A stretch of DNA of 64,000 nucleotides, from positions 1 through 64,000 of the forward strand of contig NZ_JBEZFP010000021.1 in NCBI RefSeq assembly GCF_040649515.1. Reading direction: 5' to 3'. Below, one piece after another: positions 26,084 to 34,455 of the stretch. The stretch comes from Yinghuangia elevatio (GTDB lineage: Bacteria; Actinomycetota; Actinomycetes; Streptomycetales; Streptomycetaceae). Position numbers and translations under genes: made by a program. How positions within the stretch are numbered: the stretch's first letter is position 1; every line of letters starts with the position of its first letter. Under the pieces are notes generated by a model, which was given only the letters and a program-made list of their open reading frames with translations, was not told the DNA's origin and ran no database searches.

Positions 26084-26278
26084 CTCCCCGACCCGGTGCC
26101 GGTGGCAGGCGCACGGGCCCTGCACGCGGGCATCAAGGCCGGCACCTACGCCGAACTCGACTCGGGACACTTGGCGCTCTTCCAACAGCCCGATGAACTG
26201 GTGCGCCTGGCAAGGGCCTTCATCGACAGGGTCGCCCCCACCCCCCAACCCACAACCCGCCCAAAAGGACGCTACTAA
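26084..26278 (+). pseudogene. C-terminal fragment of an alpha/beta hydrolase
   Basis: This frame encodes the last 60 residues of an alpha/beta hydrolase: DPVPVAGARALHAGI with the acid residue, then ELDSGHLALFQQPDELVRLA with the catalytic-His motif, and a short tail. The nucleophile half is absent; upstream sequence in this frame is the shadow of cas3. The gene was evidently truncated when the DNA to its left changed, and it marks the right edge of the cas3 segment. It ends ten bases before the chorismate mutase start. Confidence 0.7.
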
Positions 26279-26287
26279 GCTCTTGGT

Positions 26288-26794
26288 GTGCTCGAACCCA
26301 CCCCGCTTGCCCCCGAACCGTCCCACATCCAGCCGGTCCACCCGCGACCGGAACCACAGTCCCTCGCCGAAGTGCGCCGTCACATCGACGAGATCGACGC
26401 CGAGCTCGTCGCGCTGCTGACCCGCCGTCAGTCCCTGGTCCGCACCGCCGCCACGTTCAAGACCGACGAGCAATCGGTACGCGCCCCCGACCGCGTTGAA
26501 CGCGTCATCGCCGGCGTACGCGCCAAAGCCGAAGCCGCCGGCCTCGCCCCCGAGGTCGCCGAAGCCGTCTGGCGGGCCATGATCACCGCGTTCATCACGC
26601 TAGAACTCGCCGAACACGACCGCATCAACCCGGCCCCCCCCCGAAGATCCGGCCTGACCCGCGGCCTGGACTGCTGGAACGGCGCAAGGGGCAGTGATGC
26701 TGCTGACCCGGTCCTGCCCTGTCGAAGCTCCCAGGAAGTGACAACTGCGGTGGAGGGTCGGGCGGCTGCGGCGCGTATGTGGCCCGGCAGGTGA
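26288..26794 (+). CDS. Chorismate mutase (AroQ type II), possibly frameshifted at its end
   Basis: An all-helical chorismate mutase, converting chorismate to prephenate. The core is residues 25-115: EVRRHIDEIDAELVALLTRR, VRTAATFKTDEQSVRAPDR, ERVI, then VWRAMITAFITLELAEHDRI. The C-terminal 50 residues are not family-like: after ELAEHDRINPAPP the DNA has nine consecutive C (26634-26642). One extra C would end the protein at a TGA at 26655-26657, which would be a natural length. The start is GTG at 26288, directly after the hydrolase fragment. Confidence 0.85.
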   Translation: MLEPTPLAPEPSHIQPVHPRPEPQSLAEVRRHIDEIDAELVALLTRRQSLVRTAATFKTDEQSVRAPDRVERVIAGVRAKAEAAGLAPEVAEAVWRAMITAFITLELAEHDRINPAPPRRSGLTRGLDCWNGARGSDAADPVLPCRSSQEVTTAVEGRAAAARMWPGR

Positions 26795-26870
26795 GGGAGT
26801 CGGCCGAGGAGTGCGGCTGGCCCTTTTCGGTGCGGTATCTGTGTAATCAGCACGGTGACGGGGTGGGGGC

Positions 26871-27647
26871 ATGGCGGAGCGATTTGGCTTCGGCGTGGTG
26901 CTGGCGCGGCTGCTGGCCCACAGAGGGCTGAGTGCGCAGCAACTGGCCGATCGTGCCGGATTGCCGGCCGACGAGGTCCGAGCGGTGATCGCGGGGGCGG
27001 CCCCCGGCGAGGGGTTGCTCCGGCAGGTCGCGCCTGCCGTGGGTTTCGAGGCCGTCGACTTGTTGGTCCTCGCGGGGTTCGCGGTTCCGGACGAGATGGC
27101 GCCGCTGGATGCCGCCGCTGGGCTGCGGGCGCCGTACATCGTGATGGACGCGGTGCACCTTTCTGTTGCCGAGCGGAGTGATCTCCTGGGGCTCATTCGC
27201 TCGCTGCCGCAGGAGATACGTCCGTCGATCTTCACCGCGAAACGGCTGGCGTCCCACACTGGTCCGGGCGGTTGGATCATCCGTATGCTCCAGTACCGCA
27301 ATTTGGATTGGGTGGGCATGGCGCGGCTACTGGCGGTGGTGACGCCCACCTGCTTGTCAGCGTCCACGTACGGGGTGATCGGCGGCGGCCGCAAAGAGTT
27401 GACGCCCCGCCTGGTGACCGATTTCGCGGCTTTGCTGGGCGTCGACGCCCGGGAACTGGCCGCGCTGACGGGCGTCCACTTGGCTGAGGAGCCACCGCCC
27501 CCGGCCCCGGAAGCCGTCGATGCCGCCGCGCTGCTGTGGGAGGTGCGGCGCCTCTCCGAAGCCCAGGCCAGGCACGTCTCCGAGCTGGCGCGGTCCATGC
27601 GCGGACCCTCCCGCAGCGGGTACATCCTCAACCTGCCCGGTTCCTGA
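26871..27647 (+). CDS. XRE-type helix-turn-helix regulator
   Basis: A 258-residue protein with an XRE/Cro-like HTH at residues 5-55 (VVLARLLAHRGLSAQQLADR, AGLPADEVRAVIAG), a middle region, and a second conserved block GPGGWIIRMLQYRNLDW plus LSASTYGVIGGGRKELTPRL (about 130-185) that looks like another HTH-like module. I recall this two-module type as common in streptomycetes without known target. The ATG is preceded by GGTGGGGG. It is monocistronic. Confidence 0.82.
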   Translation: MAERFGFGVVLARLLAHRGLSAQQLADRAGLPADEVRAVIAGAAPGEGLLRQVAPAVGFEAVDLLVLAGFAVPDEMAPLDAAAGLRAPYIVMDAVHLSVAERSDLLGLIRSLPQEIRPSIFTAKRLASHTGPGGWIIRMLQYRNLDWVGMARLLAVVTPTCLSASTYGVIGGGRKELTPRLVTDFAALLGVDARELAALTGVHLAEEPPPPAPEAVDAAALLWEVRRLSEAQARHVSELARSMRGPSRSGYILNLPGS

Positions 27648-27852
27648 CAACGCCTGGGAACGCATCGCGCGGACGGATCAACCGACCGGCGAGACGGCGA
27701 GACCTACACCCGATCCCAGCCGCCAAGAGATAGGTGGCAAACCGCGACGCGTGGGGCGAATGCGCTCGGACCGTGTGGGACCGCCTCCGCCCATGGCCGA
27801 CACGTCGGCTTGATACGTGTGCCGCAGTGGGGCCGGACCGGGACCGTTGCGG

Positions 27853-28074
27853 TCATCGAGGTGGGCGTCGCCGGGGTGCTCGGGTGGCGTCCGTGGGGGT
27901 GTCGTCGGGGCCGGAGGGCCGGTCGGTGGCGTGGGTGGCCTCGGTCAGGCCTTGTGCCTTGGCCTGCTCCTTCTCGGCTTTGCCGGCGTTGCGGCGCGGT
28001 CGGTTGCCGGTCAGACGTCCGGCGACTTCCTTGGCCCTGCCTTTGAGTTCGTTTTTCGCGCTCTTGAAGCCCAT
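27853..28074 (-). CDS. CsbD-like stress protein
   Basis: A 73-residue hydrophilic, Lys/Ala-rich protein. KSAKNELKGRAKEVAGRLTG followed by KAEKEQAKAQ matches the CsbD/YjbJ-like general-stress family, whose function is unknown; the Arg/Pro/Thr tail is disordered. ATG at 28074 has GGAAGGGG eight bases upstream. Stress-sigma control is usual for this family but no promoter is evident here. Confidence 0.78.
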   Translation of the reverse strand: MGFKSAKNELKGRAKEVAGRLTGNRPRRNAGKAEKEQAKAQGLTEATHATDRPSGPDDTPTDATRAPRRRPPR

Positions 28075-28143
28075 GTTCGGACCCCTTCCCCGGCCGGAAG
28101 CGATCACGCCGACCATGATCGGCCGACCCGGGGACAGTCGGGG

Positions 28144-28656
28144 TCAGCGTCGCCGGTGGGGTGAGTCGGCTTCGGTGGCGTGCCACGTGGTGATGGGGGA
28201 GGCGCCCTCGCCGCGAGGGGGTGTGCGGTGGTCCCGGGCGAGGGAGCGGCCGAGGGCCACGGCCGTGGCGGTGGCGGCGGTGCCGAGGGCGGTGAGGGTG
28301 ATGCCTGCCGCGGCGCTTCGCGTGGGGTCGTTCCAGGAGGAGGCGTACAGCGCAAGGGCGATGACGTAGAGCGCGAGGGCGAAGCTGTTCAGTGCCGCGT
28401 GTGTCGTTGCCGTGTGCCGGGCCGGTCCGCGGGTGGGAATCACGTGCCTGAGGTCGCGTACGCCGGGGAGCGCGGCCAGGACGGCGCCGGCGACGCCGAG
28501 GGCGTTCATGGAGATGGCGTAGTCGAGCCAGAAGCTGCTGTGGTGGGCTCCGTACGCTGCGTACCCGATCAGGGCCCCGAGGTAGCCGGCGATGGGCAGC
28601 GGCGCCAGCATGCGGTGGGCGGGGCGCTTGGCTATCGCGGTCGGTTTGCGGGTCAT
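28144..28656 (-). CDS. DUF2231-type integral membrane protein
   Basis: A 170-residue membrane protein with about four helices. The MLAPLPIAGYLGALIGY start (HP-L-P-I-like motif) and the paired helices are typical of DUF2231 proteins, which are of unknown function. A 30-residue hydrophilic tail follows. GAGGAGG precedes the ATG. The CsbD-like gene follows in the same direction 69 bp downstream, so both may belong to one stress transcript. Confidence 0.75.
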   Translation of the reverse strand: MTRKPTAIAKRPAHRMLAPLPIAGYLGALIGYAAYGAHHSSFWLDYAISMNALGVAGAVLAALPGVRDLRHVIPTRGPARHTATTHAALNSFALALYVIALALYASSWNDPTRSAAAGITLTALGTAATATAVALGRSLARDHRTPPRGEGASPITTWHATEADSPHRRR

Positions 28657-29104
28657 CGTGCCTCCTCACCCGGCCGTGTGAACGTCGGCCGGTGTGGGCT
28701 CTTTGCCCGCAACCGTGCCCCCCACACCCCGCCGGCACCTGTGCTGTGCATCGCACTACGAAGTCGGTGAGGGGGCGGATGCTGCGTTCCGCCGGCGCCT
28801 TGGTGAGGTCTCCGCGACCGCCTGGCCCGGCGGGTGCGAGGCTTTGACGGTCCAGGCACCAGTACGACGTCCGGGCGCCGCGCCCGGTACGCAGCTCTAC
28901 ATCCAGATGGCAGCGCACGCTCCGACCGCCGGCCGCGGTGTCGGGTGTCCGGGTGGGTTGTGCCTCGTTCTGGTGGACCCAGGCACGGTGGACCGGGGTC
29001 GAGCAGGGCTCTGGGTGGGGCGGGCGGCGGCTCGCAGGATGGAGGGCATCCGCCGGTCGTCGCCGGTCACGACCACGACGGCCTCACTCGCAGGGGAGCC
29101 TTCC
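28657..29104. other. 448-bp gene-free region
   Basis: Between the divergent DUF2231 and antibiotic-monooxygenase-like genes. Open frames occur on both strands but lack consistent codon bias or homology that I recognise. Both promoters must lie here; I see no clear repeat, hairpin or RNA gene. Confidence 0.5.
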
Positions 29105-29404
29105 ATGTCGAACACGCTGACCATCGTTGCCGCGTTCACCGCCAAGCCGGGCCACGAGCAGCGTCTGCGCCGGGAGTTGGACGCGATGATCAGGCCGTCG
29201 CTGGCCGAGGACGGCTGCCTGGGCTACCAGCCGTACGCCGACCCGGCCCGCCCCGATCGGATGATCATCGTCGAGGAGTGGGCCGACGAGGCCGCTCTTG
29301 AGCACCACTTCTCGCTGCCGCATTTCGCGCACGTCGCGGAGGTCCTGGGGGAGATTCTCGCGGAGCCGTTCACCCTGCGGCGCCTGACCGACGTCCCCGC
29401 CTGA
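29105..29404 (+). CDS. Antibiotic biosynthesis monooxygenase (ABM/YgiN) domain protein
   Basis: A 99-residue ferredoxin-like alpha/beta protein. TIVAAFTAKPGHEQRLRREL, GCLGYQPYAD, IIVEEWADEAALEHHF and PHFAHVAEVL are classic ABM-domain signatures. Family members are cofactor-free quinol monooxygenases or regulators, acting as dimers. GGGGAG lies eight bases before the ATG. It is convergent with a cupin gene. Confidence 0.88.
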   Translation: MSNTLTIVAAFTAKPGHEQRLRRELDAMIRPSLAEDGCLGYQPYADPARPDRMIIVEEWADEAALEHHFSLPHFAHVAEVLGEILAEPFTLRRLTDVPA

Positions 29405-29537
29405 TCCGGCATAAGCCGCACGCGTCCCACGGGCCGTACTCCCGAGTCGCACGACAGGGGTACGGCCCGTGGGTGGTCCCCGTGCTCCGGGCATCGCGGC
29501 CTCGAATCAACGGGTGACAGGGCGGACGGTCGTGGAA

Positions 29538-29984
29538 TCAGCCCTCGTCGCCTTGGGCGCCGGCATCGGAGCGAGGACGGTGGTCGGTGCCGATGCCGGC
29601 GGTGATGGTCAGGATGGACGTCGGCCCCGTCATGTCGACAGCGTGCCAAATCCCGGCCGGGTTGACGGTGGCCTCGCCCGGGCCGAGCAGAACGCGGTCG
29701 GGTACGCCGTCCACGTCGCGGGTGACCGTGACCGACCCGCTGAGGCAGACGACCAGTTCGTCGCCGGCGGGGTGGTTCTCCCAGTGGTCGCCGGGGCCGT
29801 CGCCGTCGATGATCGCCACCAGTCGGCCCTCGGCGCCGTCTGCCGCGACCGCGGCACTGTAGGCCTTGAGCACCTCCGGGTCCCAGGCGAAGCCCTCGAT
29901 GGACTTTGCCCGCGAGCCAAGGCCGAGGTGCACGGGGGTGGTTCGGAGGTCGATGGCACTGCGTGTGTGGTTGACGAGTTCCAT
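29538..29984 (-). CDS. Cupin-domain protein
   Basis: A 148-residue single cupin. Motif 1 is HWENHPAGDELVVCLSGSV and motif 2 is GEATVNPAGIWHAVDM, with metal-binding His/Glu residues. The role may be as a small oxygenase, isomerase or sensor. ATG at 29984 gives the best domain start; a GTG five codons earlier is possible. Its neighbour upstream is an AraC regulator transcribed in the same direction, ending 83 bp before this start. Confidence 0.84.
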   Translation of the reverse strand: MELVNHTRSAIDLRTTPVHLGLGSRAKSIEGFAWDPEVLKAYSAAVAADGAEGRLVAIIDGDGPGDHWENHPAGDELVVCLSGSVTVTRDVDGVPDRVLLGPGEATVNPAGIWHAVDMTGPTSILTITAGIGTDHRPRSDAGAQGDEG

Positions 29985-30067
29985 ACCGGCGATCGTCACA
30001 CCGCAGTGTTCGGATGGTCTTGAACGAATGGGAACAGACGGCGACACGGCGGGCACTCGGCTGGCGC

Positions 30068-30925
30068 CTATGCGGTCCCGAGCGAGCCTTCGCCTGCGCG
30101 GCTCCCGAGGAGGACTTCGCCGCGACGCCAGGCCGTCGGCGTCCGGCCGGTGAACTCGCTCCAGTCCCGTACGAGATGGGCCTGGTCCGCGTAGCCGGCA
30201 AGGGGCGCCACAGCGGCCCACGGGAGGGGATTCCGCGCCGTGGCCAGTTCGTGGGCGTACTCGAAGCGCAGTACTCGGGCGAAAGTCTTCGGTGACAGGC
30301 CCAGCTCACCGCTGAACCGCTCGGTGAGGTACCGACGGCTCCAGCCGAGTTCCGCGGCCACCGCACCGACCTGGACGCGCCCCCGCGCGCCGACGAGGCG
30401 GGACCAGGCCTCCGCCACCTCGGGTCGCACCCGGCGTACGCGGTCGCTGCCACGATTGACGGCCCGCAGGAACAGTTCGTCCAGCGCGGTGAACCGCGTC
30501 GCCCATGTCGTGGCCGTGCGGAGCCGGTCGACCAACTCGACGCCCAGCGTTCCGAGAAGCTCGTCGAGCGGGACCAGTTGGTGAGCGAGTTCAGCGGCGG
30601 GCAAGCCGTATATGGCCCGTGCCCCGAGTGGTGTCAGCGATACCTGCACGCCTTGCTGGCGCCCGTCGTGGTGGATCGCGGCGGACCGGCACCGCAGACC
30701 TCCGGCCACGGCGGTGAATTCGTTGACCGGCGACCCGTCGTCCACGCCCGCCGCCACCTGCAACGGACCTGACAGTCCGATCACCGTCGTGAGCGCCCGG
30801 CTCGGCGGGCCGCAGTGCACACCTGCCGGAAAGGCGCGCAGGTCGAAGCCGACGTACGAGTCCACGTACCGCCGCAGCGCCGGCGCCGGACGCGCACCGA
30901 TCCCGATATCCGCGCGATCCTCCAC
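30068..30925 (-). CDS. AraC-family transcriptional regulator
   Basis: A 285-residue regulator. The N-terminal 150 residues form the sensor region (LRRYVDSYVGFDLRAFPAGV); the C-terminal AraC DNA-binding domain has two helix-turn-helix units, VQVGAVAAELGWSRRYLTER and KTFARVLRFEYAHEL with the second one ending WAAVAPLAGYADQAHLVRDW and EFTGRTPTAWR. GTG at 30925 gives the family start. It probably controls the cupin gene just downstream or a distant target. Confidence 0.88.
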   Translation of the reverse strand: MEDRADIGIGARPAPALRRYVDSYVGFDLRAFPAGVHCGPPSRALTTVIGLSGPLQVAAGVDDGSPVNEFTAVAGGLRCRSAAIHHDGRQQGVQVSLTPLGARAIYGLPAAELAHQLVPLDELLGTLGVELVDRLRTATTWATRFTALDELFLRAVNRGSDRVRRVRPEVAEAWSRLVGARGRVQVGAVAAELGWSRRYLTERFSGELGLSPKTFARVLRFEYAHELATARNPLPWAAVAPLAGYADQAHLVRDWSEFTGRTPTAWRRGEVLLGSRAGEGSLGTA

Positions 30926-31322
30926 ACACCCCAGCGTACGAGCCGGCGCGACCGGCAGGGTTGCCCGGGTACGGGGGCGTGTGCAGGTGGACAGAGCCCA
31001 TTGCCGAAGCCGCCTTTTTGGTGGGCATGGGTGGCGGGGGATCGTGGTGATGCGAGTGGAACGCCCTCGGCCATTCCTGCCGGTGCGCAAAGGGGGTTGG
31101 GGCAGGTCGCCGACATCGCCTGCAACGTGTGGTCCGACGCCGACCGACCGTCGTCGGCGAACCGCCGCGTCGAGCGGTCCGCTGCTCCCGACTGCGTCAG
31201 TCGGCCGTCCTCGGTGTCACCCGTTTGCATGAGGTTCGTACGCCCTGCCGGAGCGGCGCCTCGTGGTGACGCGACCGCGTACCGATGATCAGGTGGCGAC
31301 GCGAGCGAAAGGGCAGGAAACC
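30926..31322. other. 397-bp gene-free region
   Basis: Between the divergent AraC and EF-hand genes. No open frame with convincing codon use and no strong hairpin or repeat was seen. It presumably holds two promoters. Confidence 0.5.
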
Positions 31323-31868
31323 GTGGACAGGGACTTTTACCAGCGCAAGATGGCCGTGCGCTTCGACTCCATCGACGTCGACGGGGACGGAGTCGTCACC
31401 AAGGCCGACTTCGAGCGCGCAGGCGAAAGGGTGGTGGAGGGCCTCGGGCTCACCCGGGAGTCCGCGCAGGGCCGAGCGGTCCTCGACGGCGCCGGGACGT
31501 TCTGGGCCGCGCTCGCCGATGCCGCGGACGTCGACCGCGACGGCAAGATCACGCGCGACGAGTTCGTCATCGCCTGCACGGAGACAATGCTCGCCACACC
31601 GGCGGGATTCGGCATCACCGCAAGGCCGTTCGCCGAGTCGGTCGCCAAGGCCGCCGACCCCGACGGCGATGGGCTGCTCACCGCCGACGAGTACAAGCGC
31701 ATGCTCACCGCCATGGGCGTGAAGCGCGAGGCGCTGGCCGACGCCGCCGCCCACCGTGCGAACGAGGACGGGTCCATCTCCGTCGCAGCGGCGATCGACG
31801 CCGCCCAGGACTTCTACACCAGCGACCGGCCGTACCACCCGGCCACCTACTCGTTCGGCACGTTCTAG
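31323..31868 (+). CDS. EF-hand calcium-binding protein (calerythrin-like)
   Basis: A 181-residue cytoplasmic Ca2+-binding protein with EF-hand loops DVDGDGVVTKAD (residues 18-29), DVDRDGKITRDE and DPDGDGLLTADE, and a fourth degenerate site around ANEDGSISV. Size and spacing match calerythrin/CasA-type actinobacterial calcium sensors or buffers. GTG at 31323 has AGGA upstream and begins with DFYQRKMAVRFDSID; GTG at 31263 is an alternative start. Confidence 0.9.
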   Translation: MDRDFYQRKMAVRFDSIDVDGDGVVTKADFERAGERVVEGLGLTRESAQGRAVLDGAGTFWAALADAADVDRDGKITRDEFVIACTETMLATPAGFGITARPFAESVAKAADPDGDGLLTADEYKRMLTAMGVKREALADAAAHRANEDGSISVAAAIDAAQDFYTSDRPYHPATYSFGTF

Positions 31869-31922
31869 CTGTTGCGGGTTTTGAGGTTGTCGGCGCGCTT
31901 GTTGTGTTGACCTTCGAGCTGG

Positions 31923-33014
31923 TTGAAGCTCGACGATGTCGAGGTGACGAATTCCGAGCTGATGCCGATCGGGGTCTTCGCCCGACACAGCGGTCTGACC
32001 TCAAGCGCGTTGCGGTTCTACGGCGACTGCGGGTTGCTTCCTCCTGCCGAGGTCGATCCTGTCTCGGGCTACCGCTACTACAGCGCGGGCCAGGTGGCCC
32101 GGGCGATCGAGCTTCGTCGGCTCCGTGAGATCGGCATGCCCCTTGCCGGTGTCGAGGCGGTTCTCAACGCCGAGCCCGGTGAAGCGATCCGGCTGATCGA
32201 CGAGCACGTCGACAAGGTTGTCGGGGACGCGACGGCAGCGCGGCAGAAGGCTGCGTCGGTCAAGTCGTCGCTCACCGATGTGTCGAGCCTGCTGATCGCC
32301 GTGCTGAAGGGGCCCGTGCTGGCGGACGCCATCGAGCAGGTTCTGACCGCGACTGCCCGCGATCCGGGGATGCCCGTGCTCGGCGGGCTGCGCATCGAGG
32401 CCACCCAGGAAGCGGTCACGCTGACCGCGACCGACCGGTACCGGCTGTCCACCCGAACCCTGGTCCCTACCGAACCGGCGTCCGCGCCGTGGGCGGCCAC
32501 AGTCGACGGCGACGAGCTGCGGGCCGCGGCCTCCGAGATCCGCCGCAGCACGCTGGTGCGGGTCGAAGCGACGCCGTACGGAATCCGGTTGCGCTTGGCG
32601 GACCGAGAAGACCAGCACTGCCGGCTGCTGTCGGAGCACTTTCCCGACTACCGGCTGATGCTCACCTCACTGCCCGAGCCGACGACTCGGGTGACGGTCT
32701 CGAAGAACCTGTTCCTGCGAGCCCTCGAAGAACATCCGGGTGAGCAGATCTCGCTGCGTGTGACCCACCGTGGCCTACACGTCCGGGCGGCCGGTGACGA
32801 GCACCCCGACCCCCCGCTCCGGGCCACCGTGACGGGGCGGGAACTCCGGATCTCCTTCCAGCTGACCACGCTCTATCCGGCCGTCAGCACCGCCATCGGG
32901 CCCGACGTGATGCTCGACCTGCGCGGACCCGACCAGCCCGTCACGCTCCGCTCCGCCGACCGCGGCGATCTGACCACCTTGGCCATGCCCGTCCGCCGCG
33001 ACCACGCCGCCTGA
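31923..33014 (+). CDS. MerR-type regulator fused to a DNA polymerase III beta-clamp-like domain
   Basis: A 363-residue fusion. A MerR DNA-binding domain at about residues 14-85 (MPIGVFARHSGLTSSALRFY, GYRYYSAGQVARAIELRRL) and a short coiled coil are followed from about 145 by repeats resembling DnaN sliding-clamp modules (PVLGGLRIEATQEAVTLTAT, DRYRLSTRTL, FPDYRLML). Sliding clamps encircle DNA, so here the domain may be a dimerisation or ligand-binding module. The start is uncertain: TTG 31923, GTG 31944 and ATG 31962 are possible. A TPR-like gene follows 23 bp later, probably in one operon. Confidence 0.82.
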   Translation: MKLDDVEVTNSELMPIGVFARHSGLTSSALRFYGDCGLLPPAEVDPVSGYRYYSAGQVARAIELRRLREIGMPLAGVEAVLNAEPGEAIRLIDEHVDKVVGDATAARQKAASVKSSLTDVSSLLIAVLKGPVLADAIEQVLTATARDPGMPVLGGLRIEATQEAVTLTATDRYRLSTRTLVPTEPASAPWAATVDGDELRAAASEIRRSTLVRVEATPYGIRLRLADREDQHCRLLSEHFPDYRLMLTSLPEPTTRVTVSKNLFLRALEEHPGEQISLRVTHRGLHVRAAGDEHPDPPLRATVTGRELRISFQLTTLYPAVSTAIGPDVMLDLRGPDQPVTLRSADRGDLTTLAMPVRRDHAA

Positions 33015-33037
33015 GCAAGACGACAAGGAGCCCTGCC

Positions 33038-33547
33038 ATGACCTCCACGCCTGTCGGCCCCGATCCCACCATGGAAGCCATCGGCCTGGCTGTCACCGAA
33101 GGACGCGTCGGCGACGCCGCCTCCGCCCGCCGAAAGCTGCTGGGCCTTTGGTCCGCGATCGGTGTCACCGGCGACCCGCTGCACCGCTGCACCCTGGCGC
33201 ACTACCTGGCAGACCTCCACGAGGACCCCGCCCAGGCACTGGCCTGGGACACCCGGGCCCTGGACGCCGCCGACGCCGTGACCGAACACCGTCTCCAAAA
33301 CCACCACGCCGGTCTCCACATCGCCGGCTTCTACCCGTCCCTGCACCTCAACCTCGCCGACAACTACCGCCGCCTCGGGTCCTTCGACGCCGCCGCCGAA
33401 CACATCAACGCGGCCAAGGAAGGCGCCCCCAGCCTTCCCGAAGGCGCGTACGGCGATCTTCTGCGCACCGCGATCGAGCAGGTGGCCCAGGCCATCACCC
33501 TGCGGGACACCACCAAACGCTCCTCCGCTCCAGGCCCTGCTGCGTGA
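33038..33547 (+). CDS. TPR-like helical protein partner of the MerR/clamp fusion
   Basis: A 169-residue, mostly helical protein resembling tetratricopeptide repeats: DAASARRKLLGLWSAIG, HRCTLAHYLADL, QALAWDTRALDAADAV, LHLNLADNYRRLGSFDAAAE and HINAAKEG. Such repeats bind other proteins. AAGGAG precedes the ATG, and the 23-bp gap to the MerR/clamp gene suggests co-expression and perhaps a complex. I do not know its function. Confidence 0.8.
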   Translation: MTSTPVGPDPTMEAIGLAVTEGRVGDAASARRKLLGLWSAIGVTGDPLHRCTLAHYLADLHEDPAQALAWDTRALDAADAVTEHRLQNHHAGLHIAGFYPSLHLNLADNYRRLGSFDAAAEHINAAKEGAPSLPEGAYGDLLRTAIEQVAQAITLRDTTKRSSAPGPAA

Positions 33548-33687
33548 CGAACGAAAACGCACCTTCACCCGCCGAGAGTCCCGGACTTGGCCGCATCACG
33601 TACCCCCGTGCAGCAGGTCGTTCGCGTTCGACGGGGACGGCGGAGGAGGCGGCGGGGGATCGTTCACCGGCCGGCGGCGCACCAGGT

Positions 33688-34419
33688 CTAGCGGTACATC
33701 GCGTAGAGCCTGCCGTTATGGGAGGCGACGCCGAGTTCGCCCTCCATCGCGCCGACGTCGCCATCCGGCATGCGGACCCACGGGCCGTGCCGGTCCGCGG
33801 TGGTCAGGCTGTGGAGCTTGCCCGCGTGCCCCCGGGCCACGAGCCAGACCTCGCCCTTATGGGTGGCCAGGGTCGGGCCTTCCGGGGTGTTCCAGCCCGA
33901 CGGGGGGTGCACGTATTCACCGGTGATTCCGAGCATCTCGGCGACCGTGTTCACTCCGTCGTAGCCGCGCCAAGCGATCCAGTTCCTCTTGCCGTGCGTG
34001 GTCATGGACATCCTGTGGTGGGTTTCGTAGGCGCCCGGCCACGCGGAGAGCTGGGTCCAGGTCTGCCCGTCGGAGGAGTAGAGGATCTGCCCCCCTCTGC
34101 CGGAGCCCTGCCAGTTGTACGTGTAGTACGTGGCGTAGACGTAGTCGTCCTTCGCGGACATCATCGCGGCCCGGTCCGTGACGATGCCGAGGGTGATCTC
34201 CACCCAGATGGGCTTGTTCATCCACGCCTCGATGAACCCCATCAGCGCCCGGTGGAACGCGGACGGGCTCTGGTCGGCCTCCCACACCATGACGCCGGTC
34301 CCCGCGACCCGGTTCACGTGGGCTGTTCCGTCCAGCGTGCCGCGCCAACCCGAACGGGTGACAGATACACCCAAACGAGGGATACAAGCCCCCGAGTGTG
34401 ACGGCGGCCCAGAGCCCAC
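33688..34419 (-). CDS. Possible beta-propeller (BNR/sialidase-like) protein or fragment
   Basis: A frame of up to 243 residues. The part after about residue 44 is convincing: VYATYYTYNWQGSG, then a BNR-like ILYSSDGQTWTQLSAW blade and WIAWRGYDG, THKGEVWLVARGHAGKL and NGRLYAMYR, i.e. repeated propeller blades. No signal peptide is visible and the N-terminus is unclear (GTG 34419 or ATG 34290), so it could be the 3' part of a longer, truncated gene. It lies directly downstream of the TetR gene. Confidence 0.5.
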   Translation of the reverse strand: MGSGPPSHSGACIPRLGVSVTRSGWRGTLDGTAHVNRVAGTGVMVWEADQSPSAFHRALMGFIEAWMNKPIWVEITLGIVTDRAAMMSAKDDYVYATYYTYNWQGSGRGGQILYSSDGQTWTQLSAWPGAYETHHRMSMTTHGKRNWIAWRGYDGVNTVAEMLGITGEYVHPPSGWNTPEGPTLATHKGEVWLVARGHAGKLHSLTTADRHGPWVRMPDGDVGAMEGELGVASHNGRLYAMYR

Positions 34420-34455
34420 CGGCGTCCGCCGAGTAGGGCTGAACGTGCCGGGTCG

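Noticed and set aside
20000..30000. CRISPR array near cas3
   Set aside because: I scanned the non-coding gaps around the gene for regularly spaced repeats of 25-40 bp and saw none.
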